A stretch of 64,000 nucleotides of DNA from CAVOJV01 sp963696325 (GCA_963696325.1 CAVOJV010000034.1:16306-80305), one strand, 5' to 3'. Shown: positions 1 to 9,024, numbered from the stretch's first letter. Program-made: numbers and translations. Notes: a model not told the origin generated them from the letters alone.

Positions 1-76
1 GATCTACAACAAGGCCCGACAAGCGGCCATCACTCAGGAAATTTCCGAAATTGTGGGCGGCGCCGCGGCGGTATGA
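1..76 (+). CDS. atpG: ATP synthase F1 gamma subunit, C-terminal end (partial)
   Basis: The window opens inside a gene whose last 24 codons (from base 2) end in a TGA at 74-76. The visible tail, with KARQAAITQEISEIVGGAAA, matches the conserved C-terminal helix of the F1 gamma subunit, the central rotor stalk of ATP synthase. It lies 33 bp upstream of atpD in the standard atpG-atpD-atpC order. Only the tail is seen, so the call rests on this short match plus gene order. Confidence 0.9.
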   Translation, partial: IYNKARQAAITQEISEIVGGAAAV

Positions 77-109
77 GTCGCAGTTTTCGAGACTTAAGGG
101 GAACCTTAC

Positions 110-1486
110 ATGAGTTCTGGGAATATCGTGCAAATCATCGGCGCTGTCGTGGACGTGGAGTTTCCGCGCGGGTCGATTCCGAAAGTTTATGATGCTCTGC
201 TCGTCGAAGAGACAGGTCTAATCCTGGAGGCCGAGCAGCAGCTCGGCGACGGTGTGGTGCGCACTATCGCCATGGGTTCATCCGATGGGCTGAAGCGCGG
301 TCTAGTTGTTTCCAACACGGGTGCGCCGATTTCGGTGCCGGTGGGCAAGGCGACCCTGGGGCGGATCATGAACGTGCTGGGCGTGCCAGTGGACCATGTC
401 GGTCCGGTGGAAGCCGAACAGAAATGGCCGATCCACCGCAAAGCGCCGAGCTTTGAAGAGCAGTCCGGTGCGACTGAATTGTTGGAGACGGGCATCAAGG
501 TTATCGACCTGCTGTGCCCGTTCGCGAAGGGCGGTAAAGTGGGCCTGTTCGGCGGCGCTGGCGTGGGCAAGACCGTGAACATGATGGAGTTGATTCGCAA
601 CATCGCCATCGAACACTCCGGTTACTCGGTTTTCGCGGGAGTAGGCGAGCGCACCCGCGAGGGCAACGACTTCTATCATGAAATGAAGGAGTCGAACGTG
701 CTGGATAAGGTGGCTCTGGTTTACGGCCAGATGAACGAGCCGCCGGGCAACCGTTTGCGCGTAGGGCTGACGGGGCTGACCATGGCCGAGTTTTTCCGTG
801 ATGAAGGCCGCGACGTACTGCTGTTCATCGATAACATCTACCGCTATACCCTGGCCGGCACCGAGTGTTCCGCGCTGTTGGGGCGGATGCCCTCCGCGGT
901 GGGTTACCAGCCGACCCTGGCCGAGGAAATGGGTGTATTGCAGGAGCGCATAACCTCCACCCAGACAGGTTCCATTACCTCCATCCAGGCTGTCTATGTA
1001 CCAGCCGACGACTTGACCGACCCCTCTCCGGCCACGACCTTTGCTCACCTGGACGCTACCGTGGTGTTGTCCCGCCAGATCGCGGAACTCGGCATCTACC
1101 CGGCAGTGGACCCGCTGGATTCCACCTCCCGTCAGCTGGACCCGCTGGTCATTGGGCAGGAGCATTACGACACTGCCCGCGCGGTGCAGGGCACCTTGCA
1201 GCGCTACAAGGAATTGAAAGACATCATCGCGATCCTGGGCATGGACGAATTGTCGGATGAAGACCGTTTAGCCGTGTCCCGCGCCCGCAAGATCCAGCGC
1301 TTCCTGTCCCAGCCCTTCTTCGTTGCTGAAGTGTTTACCGGTAGCTCCGGCAAGTACGTATCCCTCAAGGATACCATCGCGGGCTTTAGGGGTATTGTTA
1401 ACGGCGAGTATGATCATCTGCCCGAACAGGCATTCTACATGGTCGGTCCCATTGAGGAAGCGGTTGAAAAAGCCGGTAAACTGTGA
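110..1486 (+). CDS. atpD: ATP synthase F1 beta subunit
   Basis: This is the catalytic subunit of the membrane-bound F-type ATP synthase, which makes ATP from ADP and Pi using the proton gradient. The 458-aa length is normal. The Walker A loop GGAGVGKT lies near residues 148-155, followed by the GERTREGND segment with the catalytic Glu and by the DELSEED-type motif, here written DELSDED. The start ATG follows an AAGGGGAA ribosome site. The gene sits between atpG and atpC and reads without interruption. Transcription is expected to come from the upstream atp promoter outside the window. Confidence 0.98.
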   Translation: MSSGNIVQIIGAVVDVEFPRGSIPKVYDALLVEETGLILEAEQQLGDGVVRTIAMGSSDGLKRGLVVSNTGAPISVPVGKATLGRIMNVLGVPVDHVGPVEAEQKWPIHRKAPSFEEQSGATELLETGIKVIDLLCPFAKGGKVGLFGGAGVGKTVNMMELIRNIAIEHSGYSVFAGVGERTREGNDFYHEMKESNVLDKVALVYGQMNEPPGNRLRVGLTGLTMAEFFRDEGRDVLLFIDNIYRYTLAGTECSALLGRMPSAVGYQPTLAEEMGVLQERITSTQTGSITSIQAVYVPADDLTDPSPATTFAHLDATVVLSRQIAELGIYPAVDPLDSTSRQLDPLVIGQEHYDTARAVQGTLQRYKELKDIIAILGMDELSDEDRLAVSRARKIQRFLSQPFFVAEVFTGSSGKYVSLKDTIAGFRGIVNGEYDHLPEQAFYMVGPIEEAVEKAGKL

Positions 1487-1539
1487 TCGCCGGACCAGCT
1501 GATCCAGCAGGACCTGAAAGATAGCAATGAGGTGGCGTT

Positions 1540-1962
1540 ATGGCCATGACAATCCATGTGGATATCGTCAGTACGGACAAGGAAATCTTCTCCGGTCCTG
1601 CGGAAATGGTGTCGGCAACGGGCGAATTGGGTGAGTTAGGGATCTTGCCTCGCCATAGCCAGTTGTTGACCCGTCTAAGACCTGGCCAGATCCGTGTCAA
1701 GTTACCCAACGGGGAAGAGCAAATATTTTATGTTTCCGGGGGCTTGCTGGAAGTGCAGCCGCATGTAGTGACCGTGCTGGCTGACACGGCTGAACGGGCT
1801 AAGGATCTGGATGAGGCCGCTGCCCTGGCAGCCAAGCAGCACGCTGAAAAGTTGCTGGCCGATCACCGCAGTGATTTTGAGTATGCCAGAGCAGAGACCG
1901 AGCTGGCTCAGGCCATTGCCCAGCTCAGAGCCATCGAGAAGCTCCGCAAACTCAAACAGTAA
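1540..1962 (+). CDS. atpC: ATP synthase F1 epsilon subunit
   Basis: This is a 140-aa F1 epsilon subunit, a regulatory stalk subunit. The N-terminal beta-sandwich (starting MAMTIHVDIVSTDKEIFSG) contains the usual GELGILPRHSQLLT segment, and the C-terminal helical part is rich in Ala, Glu and Arg. The first ATG (1540) and a second at 1546 are both possible starts; GAGGTGG lies just upstream. It is the last gene of the atp operon and is followed 13 bp later by a strong terminator. Confidence 0.97.
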   Translation: MAMTIHVDIVSTDKEIFSGPAEMVSATGELGELGILPRHSQLLTRLRPGQIRVKLPNGEEQIFYVSGGLLEVQPHVVTVLADTAERAKDLDEAAALAAKQHAEKLLADHRSDFEYARAETELAQAIAQLRAIEKLRKLKQ

Positions 1963-1975
1963 CAGCAAGGATAAG

Positions 1976-2002
1976 GCCGTGGAAATCTCCACGGCTTTTT
2001 TT
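1976..2002 (+). terminator. Rho-independent terminator of the atp operon
   Basis: A perfect 8-bp stem, GCCGTGGA (1976-1983) with TCCACGGC (1988-1995), and a 4-nt loop are followed directly by seven T residues. It lies 13 bp after the atpC stop and separates the atp operon from glmU. Confidence 0.93.
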
Positions 2003-2098
2003 GCTCCGGGTTTCCTGCTTTTCAGTCCCCCTCCCTGTCGCAATGGTCTTGCCGGCCAGCAGCCGTTTTTCTTTCCCCTTGGTGGAGGTAGTCAAGCG

Positions 2099-3478
2099 AT
2101 GCATCTATCAGTAGTGATTCTTGCCGCCGGCAAGGGTAAGCGCATGGTTTCCGATCTGCCCAAGGTTTTGCACCGGATTGGTGGTAAACCCATGTTGGGG
2201 CATGTTCTGGACACGGCTGACAGGCTGGGAGCCGTGCAATGCTTGGTGGTCCACGGCCATGGCGGCGAGGCAGTCAAAGCCGCGTTTGGGGAACGATCCG
2301 CTATTGTGTGGGTGGAGCAGGCGGAACAACTGGGGACAGGGCACGCCGTCGATCAGGTCTTGCCCACCATCGCCGATGATGACGCGGTCGTCCTGGTTCT
2401 GTATGGCGATGTGCCCCTCGTGGGCAGCGAGACCCTACAACCCTTGGTGGATAGCGCCAGCGGTGATCATTTGGGGCTGTTGACGGTGAAACTGGCCGAT
2501 CCCGCCGGGTATGGGCGTATCGTGCGGGACTTAACCGGCCGGGTACAACACATCGTGGAGGAAAAGGATGCCAGTGCCGAGCAGCGCTGTATCCGTGAGG
2601 TCAACACTGGCATTCTGGCGGCGCCAATAAGCCGCCTCAGGCGCTGGGTGCGGGCGTTGGATAACAAGAACGCCCAAGGTGAATATTACCTTACCGATGT
2701 GATCGCGATGGCGGTGGCCGACGGGGTTGCCGTGGAAGCTTTCTCCGCGCCCGATCCGCACGAGGTGGAGGGGGTAAACGACCGTCTGCAACTGGCCGAG
2801 CTGGAGCGGTATCATCAGCGTCGCCAAGTCGAGACATTGATGCGTAATGGTGCTACCCTGCTGGACCCGGCGCGGGTGGATGTGCGGGGCACCGTCGTGA
2901 CGGGCAAGGATGTGATCATCGATGTCAACGTGGTTTTCGAAGGGGAGGTGCGGCTTGGCGACCGGGTGCGCATCGGTCCCCACTCCATGATTTGCAATGC
3001 CATCCTTGGCGATGATACCGAGGTGCTGTCCCATTCGCTGATCGAAGAAGCCCACATAGGTCGGGGCGCGCGAATTGGTCCCTTTGCCCGGTTACGCCCC
3101 GGCAACCAACTGGCGGACGGCGTGCACGTGGGTAACTTCGTGGAGATCAAGAAGTCGGTGATCGGCCCGGCCTCCAAGGTCAACCATCTGACCTATATCG
3201 GCGATACCGAGATCGGGGCGGATGTCAACGTGGGCGCCGGCACCATCACCTGCAATTACGATGGCGCCAACAAGTATAAGACAGTGATCGAGGACCGCGC
3301 TTTTATCGGCTCCAACACCGCGCTGGTCGCGCCGGTGCGCGTTGGCGAGGGCGCAACCGTGGGCGCCGGCTCTACGATTGCCAAGGATGTGCCGGCGGAC
3401 AACCTGGCGGTAACCCGCGCACCCCAAAAGCTGATCAAAGACTGGCGGCGGCCGGTCAAGGGTCAGATAAAACCTTAA
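2099..3478 (+). CDS. glmU: Bifunctional GlcNAc-1-P uridyltransferase / GlcN-1-P acetyltransferase
   Basis: This cytoplasmic enzyme makes UDP-GlcNAc, the precursor of peptidoglycan and lipid A. The 459-aa protein starts MHLSVVILAAGKGKRM, the nucleotidyltransferase signature. The N-terminal half carries LYGDVPLV and the C-terminal half is a left-handed beta-helix acetyltransferase with repeated hexapeptides and GAGTITCNYDG. The reading frame is open upstream to 1811, but that part overlaps the atp terminator and has no family similarity. The ATG at 2099 has GGAGG 10 bp before it and gives the normal length. Position after atpC is standard in gammaproteobacteria. Confidence 0.97.
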   Translation: MHLSVVILAAGKGKRMVSDLPKVLHRIGGKPMLGHVLDTADRLGAVQCLVVHGHGGEAVKAAFGERSAIVWVEQAEQLGTGHAVDQVLPTIADDDAVVLVLYGDVPLVGSETLQPLVDSASGDHLGLLTVKLADPAGYGRIVRDLTGRVQHIVEEKDASAEQRCIREVNTGILAAPISRLRRWVRALDNKNAQGEYYLTDVIAMAVADGVAVEAFSAPDPHEVEGVNDRLQLAELERYHQRRQVETLMRNGATLLDPARVDVRGTVVTGKDVIIDVNVVFEGEVRLGDRVRIGPHSMICNAILGDDTEVLSHSLIEEAHIGRGARIGPFARLRPGNQLADGVHVGNFVEIKKSVIGPASKVNHLTYIGDTEIGADVNVGAGTITCNYDGANKYKTVIEDRAFIGSNTALVAPVRVGEGATVGAGSTIAKDVPADNLAVTRAPQKLIKDWRRPVKGQIKP

Positions 3479-3494
3479 CGTGTAGGCTCTCGAT

Positions 3495-4268
3495 ATGGCC
3501 GTTATTGACTCCCAAACCGTCGCTCGCATCGCCGCCGCGCTGCGCGGCTCCCGCCGCCTCCTATTCATCACTGGCGCCGGGATCTCTGCCGATTCAGGTC
3601 TGCCCACCTATCGTGGCATCGGCGGCCTGTATAACGATAACCTGACCGATGAAGACCTGCCCATTGAAGTGGCGCTATCCGGCGAAATGATGGCCGCAGC
3701 CCCTCAAATTCCCTGGAAGTATATCCACCAGATCGAACGCTCCTGCCGGAACGCGCATTTCAACCTGGCCCATACCATCATTGCAGAAATGCAGTCCCAT
3801 TTCGATGACGTCTGCGTGCTGACTCAGAACGTCGATGGTTTTCATCGCGAGGCCGGCAGCCGCAACTTGATCGAAATCCACGGAAATATTCACGATCTTT
3901 ATTGCCCTGCCTGTGACTACGCGACGACGGTGCCCGATTACAGTGGCCTGACCATACCGCCGCCCTGTCCCCGCTGTAATGCCGTTCTGCGGCCCCGGGT
4001 GGTCCTGTTCGGGGAATTGCTGCCCAATGATGCCGTTGAACAACTTTACGAACAACTCGAGCGGGGCTTTGATATGGTATTTAGCATTGGCACCACCAGC
4101 ATTTTCCCCTACGTCGCCGGGCCGGTTGTCGAGGCCAGCCGCTTAAGTATTCCCACCGTTGAGATCAATCCCAGCGCAACCGCTGTTTCCCGCTGTGTGG
4201 ATTTCAAGCTGGCAGCCGGCGCGGCGGCCAGCCTGGAGCAGATCTGGCGCCGTTACCAGGCGCCCTGA
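3495..4268 (+). CDS. Sir2-family NAD-dependent protein deacylase
   Basis: Sirtuins remove acyl groups from lysines using NAD+. This 257-aa protein has the NAD-binding GAGIS (27-31), the TQNVDGFH segment (110-117), catalytic His129 in IEIHGN, and a four-Cys zinc site (C137, C140, C158, C161). All expected catalytic and zinc residues are present. It starts 16 bp after glmU, so the two may be cotranscribed. The substrate (acetyl, succinyl or other) cannot be set from sequence alone, because the Tyr/Arg pair that marks desuccinylases is not evident. Confidence 0.93.
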   Translation: MAVIDSQTVARIAAALRGSRRLLFITGAGISADSGLPTYRGIGGLYNDNLTDEDLPIEVALSGEMMAAAPQIPWKYIHQIERSCRNAHFNLAHTIIAEMQSHFDDVCVLTQNVDGFHREAGSRNLIEIHGNIHDLYCPACDYATTVPDYSGLTIPPPCPRCNAVLRPRVVLFGELLPNDAVEQLYEQLERGFDMVFSIGTTSIFPYVAGPVVEASRLSIPTVEINPSATAVSRCVDFKLAAGAAASLEQIWRRYQAP

Positions 4269-4297
4269 AGACCTCTTCGCCTAGACCAAGGCCGCAC

Positions 4298-5389
4298 TCA
4301 GCGCGCCTCCAGACACCGCGCCACGCAGTCGGCAGCTTCGTCGATCCCCGTTGGTTGGAGAGCGGGCCGTCGCGGCTGGGCTAACAAGGCCCGCAGCGGT
4401 TCCTCCAAATCGCCCGTTGTCAGGGCGCTTCGGCCGATCCCTATGGCGTTGCCGTGCGTCATCAGCCAGCGGCTCAGTCCGGGTTCCTCGGGCCAATCGT
4501 TTCGCTCCACATACAGTACCGGTTTACCATTGCACGCGGCTTCTGCGAAGCTGCCATAGCCAGGTTTGGTGAGCAGCACGTCGCAGGAACCCAACAGATC
4601 GATGAAGGGAATATCGGCCACCCTGTCCCAGGACACAGTATCGGGTCGCTCAACTCCCCAGGCGGTAGGCACCAGCCAGCGCATATCCGGGATGGCAGGC
4701 CAGCGTTCCACCGGCAGGCGCAGCTCGATCCCCCCCAATCCCACTAACACCAGGATCTCAGTCCCGACCAGGCCTAGGCGAGTCTCAAGTTCCCTGCGCC
4801 GATTGCGGCCGTCTATGGCAATCGGACCGATGGGCCGGCTATTGACGAGTTCCGGCATGAGCATGGAAGGGGCGGGACACAGGAACACCGTCGCGCTATT
4901 GTAGGCGTCCAGCAGGGTACTGTGGATCGCTTCCAGACCCGGATCGACCGGACAGTAAGCCTTGAGAATAGCGGCCCAGTTCAGCGAGCACAGCGCCACC
5001 GCCGGAATCCCGAGCCGGGCCGCGGCGGCCAATGGTAAATATGGGATATCAGCGAATACCATATCCGGCGCAAGGCGCGCCAACAGTTCCGCCTGGTTCG
5101 CCAACCGGCTCTCCCAGCTAGCGTGAAACACCCGGTAGGCCTCCACGCTTGCTCCGATTTGCACGTCCAGGGCGCTGGCCATGACCATGCCGAAGTCGGT
5201 GGCCTCGGTGACCCGCTCTATATCCCCGCTGATACGGTCTCGCAACACCGCCGCCGACAAGGAACATTGCACGGTCAACCGCAGCGTCGGCAGACGCTGG
5301 CGCAGCGCGTTCAGTACCGGCGCGGCCTGAGCCAGGTGGCCAAAACCGTGACTGGAGAGGGCGACAAACAGGTGGAGTGGTCGAGACAT
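4298..5389 (-). CDS. Glycosyltransferase, GT-B fold (MGT/MurG-like)
   Basis: This 363-aa protein starts with a Gly-rich loop, SSHGFGHLAQAAPVLNAL, typical of GT-B enzymes. Near its C-terminus TKPGYGSFAEAACNGKPVL resembles the nucleotide-sugar site of GT1/GT28 proteins. It is similar in style to the glycosyltransferase-like proteins related to the N-terminal part of arabinokinases. Donor and acceptor are unknown. It is read leftward, convergent with the sirtuin gene and divergent from the transglutaminase gene, with about 100 bp between the two starts. Confidence 0.7.
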   Translation of the reverse strand: MSRPLHLFVALSSHGFGHLAQAAPVLNALRQRLPTLRLTVQCSLSAAVLRDRISGDIERVTEATDFGMVMASALDVQIGASVEAYRVFHASWESRLANQAELLARLAPDMVFADIPYLPLAAAARLGIPAVALCSLNWAAILKAYCPVDPGLEAIHSTLLDAYNSATVFLCPAPSMLMPELVNSRPIGPIAIDGRNRRRELETRLGLVGTEILVLVGLGGIELRLPVERWPAIPDMRWLVPTAWGVERPDTVSWDRVADIPFIDLLGSCDVLLTKPGYGSFAEAACNGKPVLYVERNDWPEEPGLSRWLMTHGNAIGIGRSALTTGDLEEPLRALLAQPRRPALQPTGIDEAADCVARCLEAR

Positions 5390-5491
5390 GGAGATTTTAG
5401 GTGCGGGTTATAAAAGTTGAAATTTCAAGATCGGGCTGAAAGGCGTAGACTGAACAGTAGTTGCACGACGATTCAATCAAAGGTGCAGGTG

Positions 5492-6349
5492 ATGCGACGC
5501 TTGAAAATCAAACACACCACCCTATACGAATACAGCAATTCCGTGCGGTTGCAGCCCCACAAACTGCTACTGCGGCCACGGGAAGGTCATGATATTCGCA
5601 TCGAATCCTCCCAGCTGACAATCAATCCCGCCTGCACGATTAAATGGCACCGCGATGTCTATGACAATTCCGTGGCAATCGCAACATTTAACATGCTCGT
5701 CGACATCTTGTCGATTGTCAGTGAAGTGATCATCATAAATTATGAAGACCGCCCCCTGGACTTCCTGGTGGCCGATTACGCGGTGAACTTTCCCTTCCGT
5801 TACGACCCACAGGAACAGGCAGACTTAGGACCTTATTTGTTATCCACCTATCCCGAGGACCATGCCTTGCTGGGCAACTGGCTGCGCCAATTCTGGCAAC
5901 CCGACCAGGTGATAGAAACCTACATACTCCTGGACACTATCAACAAGACGCTGGCGGGGGATTTCTTCTACGCGATGCGTGAAGAACCGGGGGTTCAGAG
6001 ACCTGCCGCAACCCTGGCTATTAAAACTGGCTCATGCCGCGATTACGCCACCTTATTCATCGAGGCTTGCCGATATTTAGGTCTGGCCGCACGCTTTGTA
6101 AGCGGCTATTTGCATTCTCCAAGTACGGTGCAGGGCTATGGTTCAACCCATGCCTGGGCGGAAGTCTATCTGCCGGGCGCGGGCTGGAGGGGGTTTGACC
6201 CCACCGGCGGCCAAGTGGTGGGCAACGGACACATCGCCGTGGCCGTCAGCCGCCATCCGGAATCCATCCCCCCCGTTTCAGGCGCATTCGTTTCCAACAC
6301 CCCCCAATCGCCCTTGTTGAAGGTCACAGTTCAGGTGGCGGAACTTTGA
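5492..6349 (+). CDS. Transglutaminase-like family protein
   Basis: This 285-aa protein has an N-terminal beta-rich domain typical of bacterial transglutaminase-like proteins (starting MRRLKIKHTTLYEYS). A papain-like core follows with Cys182 (GSCRDYATLF), His220 (STHAWAEVYLP) and Asp236 (FDPTGG), so the catalytic triad is complete. The frame is open from 5417, but ATG 5492 with AGGTGCAGGTG upstream gives the standard family start. No signal peptide is visible, so it is probably cytoplasmic. It is likely a peptidase or cross-linking enzyme of unknown substrate. Confidence 0.85.
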   Translation: MRRLKIKHTTLYEYSNSVRLQPHKLLLRPREGHDIRIESSQLTINPACTIKWHRDVYDNSVAIATFNMLVDILSIVSEVIIINYEDRPLDFLVADYAVNFPFRYDPQEQADLGPYLLSTYPEDHALLGNWLRQFWQPDQVIETYILLDTINKTLAGDFFYAMREEPGVQRPAATLAIKTGSCRDYATLFIEACRYLGLAARFVSGYLHSPSTVQGYGSTHAWAEVYLPGAGWRGFDPTGGQVVGNGHIAVAVSRHPESIPPVSGAFVSNTPQSPLLKVTVQVAEL

Positions 6350-6365
6350 AATAAGCCCTGGCGAT

Positions 6366-6854
6366 TCAGACGTCCATGTCGACGGGCTGCAGTTGTGCGT
6401 CGCTCTTGTCAAAGCATTCCCAGAGTTCCTCGAATGTCTTCCCTAACAGCGGATGCCGCATTGATCCCGCCACCTCCGCCAACGGACATAGCACGAAGGC
6501 ATAGTCGGCAATCTCGGCGCGAGGGATGCGCAAATTCGCCTCCTCCAACACCAGTTCATCGCAGAGCAGCAGGTCCAAATCCAAAGTGCGGGGAGCAAAC
6601 CTGGACACCTCTCGGCATCGGTCATGGGCCGCCTCAATATCGCGCAGACACCGGGCCACGCTGTGCACGTCCGCCTTGGTATCGAAACCCACGACCAGGT
6701 TGAAGAAATCATCACCCGCAAAGCCGATCGCCTTGTTTTGATAGACGCTGGAAATGATCAGTGGGCCGAACCGTGCCTCCAGGGCACGTAGACAGGAACG
6801 TACATTGCGTTCCCGCTCCACGTTGCTGCCAATGCTGACATAGACCCTCGCCAT
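6366..6854 (-). CDS. folK: HPPK-like 6-hydroxymethyl-dihydropterin pyrophosphokinase (first copy)
   Basis: HPPK moves pyrophosphate from ATP to hydroxymethyl-dihydropterin in folate synthesis. The 162-aa protein has the N-terminal VYVSIGSNVERERN and the metal-binding RTLDLDLLL motif. It lies 6 bp after folB on the same strand, so the two form a folate pair. A second, more canonical folK lies at 51341-51835. This copy diverges in the middle and at the C-terminus, where a tail ending QLQPVDMDV extends the protein. Confidence 0.85.
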   Translation of the reverse strand: MARVYVSIGSNVERERNVRSCLRALEARFGPLIISSVYQNKAIGFAGDDFFNLVVGFDTKADVHSVARCLRDIEAAHDRCREVSRFAPRTLDLDLLLCDELVLEEANLRIPRAEIADYAFVLCPLAEVAGSMRHPLLGKTFEELWECFDKSDAQLQPVDMDV

Positions 6855-6860
6855 GACTGC

Positions 6861-7214
6861 TCAACGCACACCGCGTTCGATGATGATGCCCACGTCGCGG
6901 GCGCCACGCACCGCACCTGGCTTGCTTAAGGTCAGTCGCAGCCAGGGCACCTGGAATTCCGTCAGGACGATTTCCGCGATGCGCTCGCCCAGCGTTTCAA
7001 CCAGCATGAAGTGACTGTCGCCGACAAACTGAATAAGCCGCTTGGCCACGGCCTTATAATTCAGGGTATCATCGATGGCGTCGCTTGCGGCCGCTTTGCG
7101 GATATCCGTACCTATCTCCAAATCGATACCGACGATTTGCTTGATCTGGCGTTCCCAGTCATATATTCCGATAATGGTTTCAATACGCAGATCGTGAATA
7201 AATATGATATCCAT
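6861..7214 (-). CDS. folB: Dihydroneopterin aldolase
   Basis: This 117-aa enzyme converts dihydroneopterin to hydroxymethyl-dihydropterin plus glycolaldehyde. It shows the family pattern: MDIIFIHDLRIETIIGIYDWE at the start, a central DTLNYKAVAKRL segment, and VETLGERIAEIVL before the C-terminal KPGAVRGARDVGIIIER. The length is normal. It lies just upstream of folK and divergent from plsY, the usual arrangement in gammaproteobacteria. Confidence 0.94.
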   Translation of the reverse strand: MDIIFIHDLRIETIIGIYDWERQIKQIVGIDLEIGTDIRKAAASDAIDDTLNYKAVAKRLIQFVGDSHFMLVETLGERIAEIVLTEFQVPWLRLTLSKPGAVRGARDVGIIIERGVR

Positions 7215-7315
7215 AGCGGGTTCCTATATAAACTCCGAAAATATAGCGACTCAGCGCAACGCTTTCACGGGAATCTCTTTTGACTTGACCACTCCTGACG
7301 CCTTCACTAGTCATC

Positions 7316-7915
7316 ATGATCATTGACAGCCTTTTTATCATTTTCGCTTACTTGTGGGGCTCGGTTTCTACGGCCATTATTGTCTGCCGCCTGCTGGATC
7401 TGCCGGACCCGCGCACGCAAGGATCGGGCAATCCCGGCGCCACCAATGTTTTGCGCCTTGCCGGCAAAAAAGCCGCCACCATCACTTTGATTGGGGATTT
7501 CCTCAAAGGACTGTTGCCGGTCCTTCTGGCCGGTTTCGCCGGCGCCAGCGAGGGGGGACTGGCGGGCGTCGCCCTGGCGGCTTTTCTGGGGCACCTCTAC
7601 CCGGTATTCTTCGGCTTCGCGGGCGGCAAAGGGGTGGCCACGGCTCTCGGTGCGATCATGGGGCTATCCCTCTGGGTGGCACTGGCCGCGTTAGCCACTT
7701 GGCTGGTGATGGCGGTAACCGTGCGTATCTCATCACTGGCCGCGCTCACGGCGGCGGTGGTGGCGCCTTTCTACCTGTGGTGGTTCGAGCTGCCCAGAAG
7801 CTATGTCGTCGCGGTGTTGCTCATGGTGGTGCTGCTGATTTGGCGTCATCGTTCCAATATCCACAACTTGCTGGCCGGCACCGAGGACAGTATCGGTACA
7901 GCCAAGAAGGACTGA
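7316..7915 (+). CDS. plsY: Acyl-phosphate:glycerol-3-phosphate acyltransferase
   Basis: This inner-membrane enzyme makes lysophosphatidate from acyl-phosphate at the start of phospholipid synthesis. The 199-aa protein has about five membrane segments and the three conserved cytoplasmic loops, seen as GSGNPGATNVLR near residue 40, GHLYPVFFGFAGGKGVAT near 95-112 and HRSNIHNLLAGTE at the C-terminus. It is divergent from folB, as in many gammaproteobacteria. Confidence 0.95.
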   Translation: MIIDSLFIIFAYLWGSVSTAIIVCRLLDLPDPRTQGSGNPGATNVLRLAGKKAATITLIGDFLKGLLPVLLAGFAGASEGGLAGVALAAFLGHLYPVFFGFAGGKGVATALGAIMGLSLWVALAALATWLVMAVTVRISSLAALTAAVVAPFYLWWFELPRSYVVAVLLMVVLLIWRHRSNIHNLLAGTEDSIGTAKKD

Positions 7916-7920
7916 GCACT

Positions 7921-8955
7921 TCAGTACCCTGCGCGCGAGGACTCAGGCTCCTTCAAGCTATCCAGGGGCCAGCGCGGCATAACTTGAATCGTCGCATCGG
8001 CGGGTTGCCCGGCGCTGAGGCGCCGATAGCCCGCGTAGGCGATCATGGCGCCATTATCGGTGCAAAACTCCGGGCGTGGATAGTACACCTCTGCACCCTC
8101 CTGCTCCGCCAGGACCTGCAACCGCTGTCGCAGCCGGCGATTGGCCCCCACGCCTCCAGCCACCACCAAGCGGCGCATCCCGGTCTCGCGCAGCACTCGG
8201 CGGCATTTCATGCATAAGGTGTCCACCACTGCTTCCTCGAAGGCGCGGGCCACGTCGGCGCTGTTTCGAGGCGTAGGAGCGATGCCTCGCCAAGTGTTCC
8301 GGGCGAAGGTTTTCAAACCACTGAAACTAAAGTCCAGACCGGGCCGATCGGTCATGGGGCGAGGGAAGCTGAACCGCTTGGGATCGCCCTGCTCGGCGAG
8401 CCGGGCCAGTGCCGGACCGCCGGGATAGGGCAGACCCAACAACTTGGCGGTTTTATCGAAGGCTTCACCGACAGCATCATCTAGAGACTCGCCAAGGATG
8501 CGATAGTGGCCCACGCTACCCACTTGCACGAGCAAGGTATGTCCGCCGGATACCAACAGGGCAACAAAGGGGAAGGTTGGTGGGTTCGCTTCCAGCAGGG
8601 GCGCCAGCAGATGGCCTTCCATGTGGTGCACCCCCAGTGCCGGCACTTGCCAGGTCCAGGCCAGACCGTGACCCAGAGACGCTCCCACCAGCAGGGCACC
8701 GATCAAGCCTGGACCTCTGGTGTATGCAACGCCAGCCACGTCGGCGCCGCTGACGCCGGCTTGGTGGAAGACCTGGCGCAGGAGCGGAACCGCCTTGCGT
8801 ACATGATCGCGGGAGGCCAGTTCCGGCACTACCCCCCCATAGTCGGCGTGCAGTTCCACCTGACTGTAGAGGGCATGCGCCAGCAGGCCGCATTCCCCAT
8901 CATAGAGGGCGACCCCGGTCTCATCGCAGGACGTTTCGATACCGAGCACAAGCAT
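7921..8955 (-). CDS. tsaD: tRNA N6-adenosine threonylcarbamoyltransferase
   Basis: TsaD performs the last step of t6A37 modification of ANN-decoding tRNAs. The 344-aa protein starts MLVLGIETSCDETGVALYD. It has the metal-binding HMEGHLLAPL motif and VSGGHTLLV in the ASKHA fold. The frame is open upstream to 8985, but family starts align with 8955. It is divergent from rpsU, the standard arrangement, and shares a 120-bp intergenic region with it. Confidence 0.96.
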   Translation of the reverse strand: MLVLGIETSCDETGVALYDGECGLLAHALYSQVELHADYGGVVPELASRDHVRKAVPLLRQVFHQAGVSGADVAGVAYTRGPGLIGALLVGASLGHGLAWTWQVPALGVHHMEGHLLAPLLEANPPTFPFVALLVSGGHTLLVQVGSVGHYRILGESLDDAVGEAFDKTAKLLGLPYPGGPALARLAEQGDPKRFSFPRPMTDRPGLDFSFSGLKTFARNTWRGIAPTPRNSADVARAFEEAVVDTLCMKCRRVLRETGMRRLVVAGGVGANRRLRQRLQVLAEQEGAEVYYPRPEFCTDNGAMIAYAGYRRLSAGQPADATIQVMPRWPLDSLKEPESSRAGY

Positions 8956-8995
8956 ACTGGCATTTTCCCAAGCAACACCGATCATCGCAAGAACT

Positions 8996-9024
8996 TTGCA
9001 TTCAACATTCCAAACATTTAAAAT
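8996..9024 (+). promoter_or_regulatory. Candidate sigma-70 promoter for the rpsU cluster
   Basis: TTGCAT (8996-9001) and TAAAAT (9019-9024) are separated by exactly 17 bp and lie about 50 bp before the rpsU start. The -10 matches the consensus at five of six positions, the -35 at four. The call is by eye only. Confidence 0.5.

Noticed and set aside
302..1165. Long open frame antisense to atpD
   Set aside because: It lies fully inside the highly conserved atpD on the other strand; its His/Gln-rich composition is a codon-usage shadow with no domain.
1811..2098. N-terminal extension of glmU
   Set aside because: The open frame overlaps atpC and its terminator; family start and ribosome site are at 2099.
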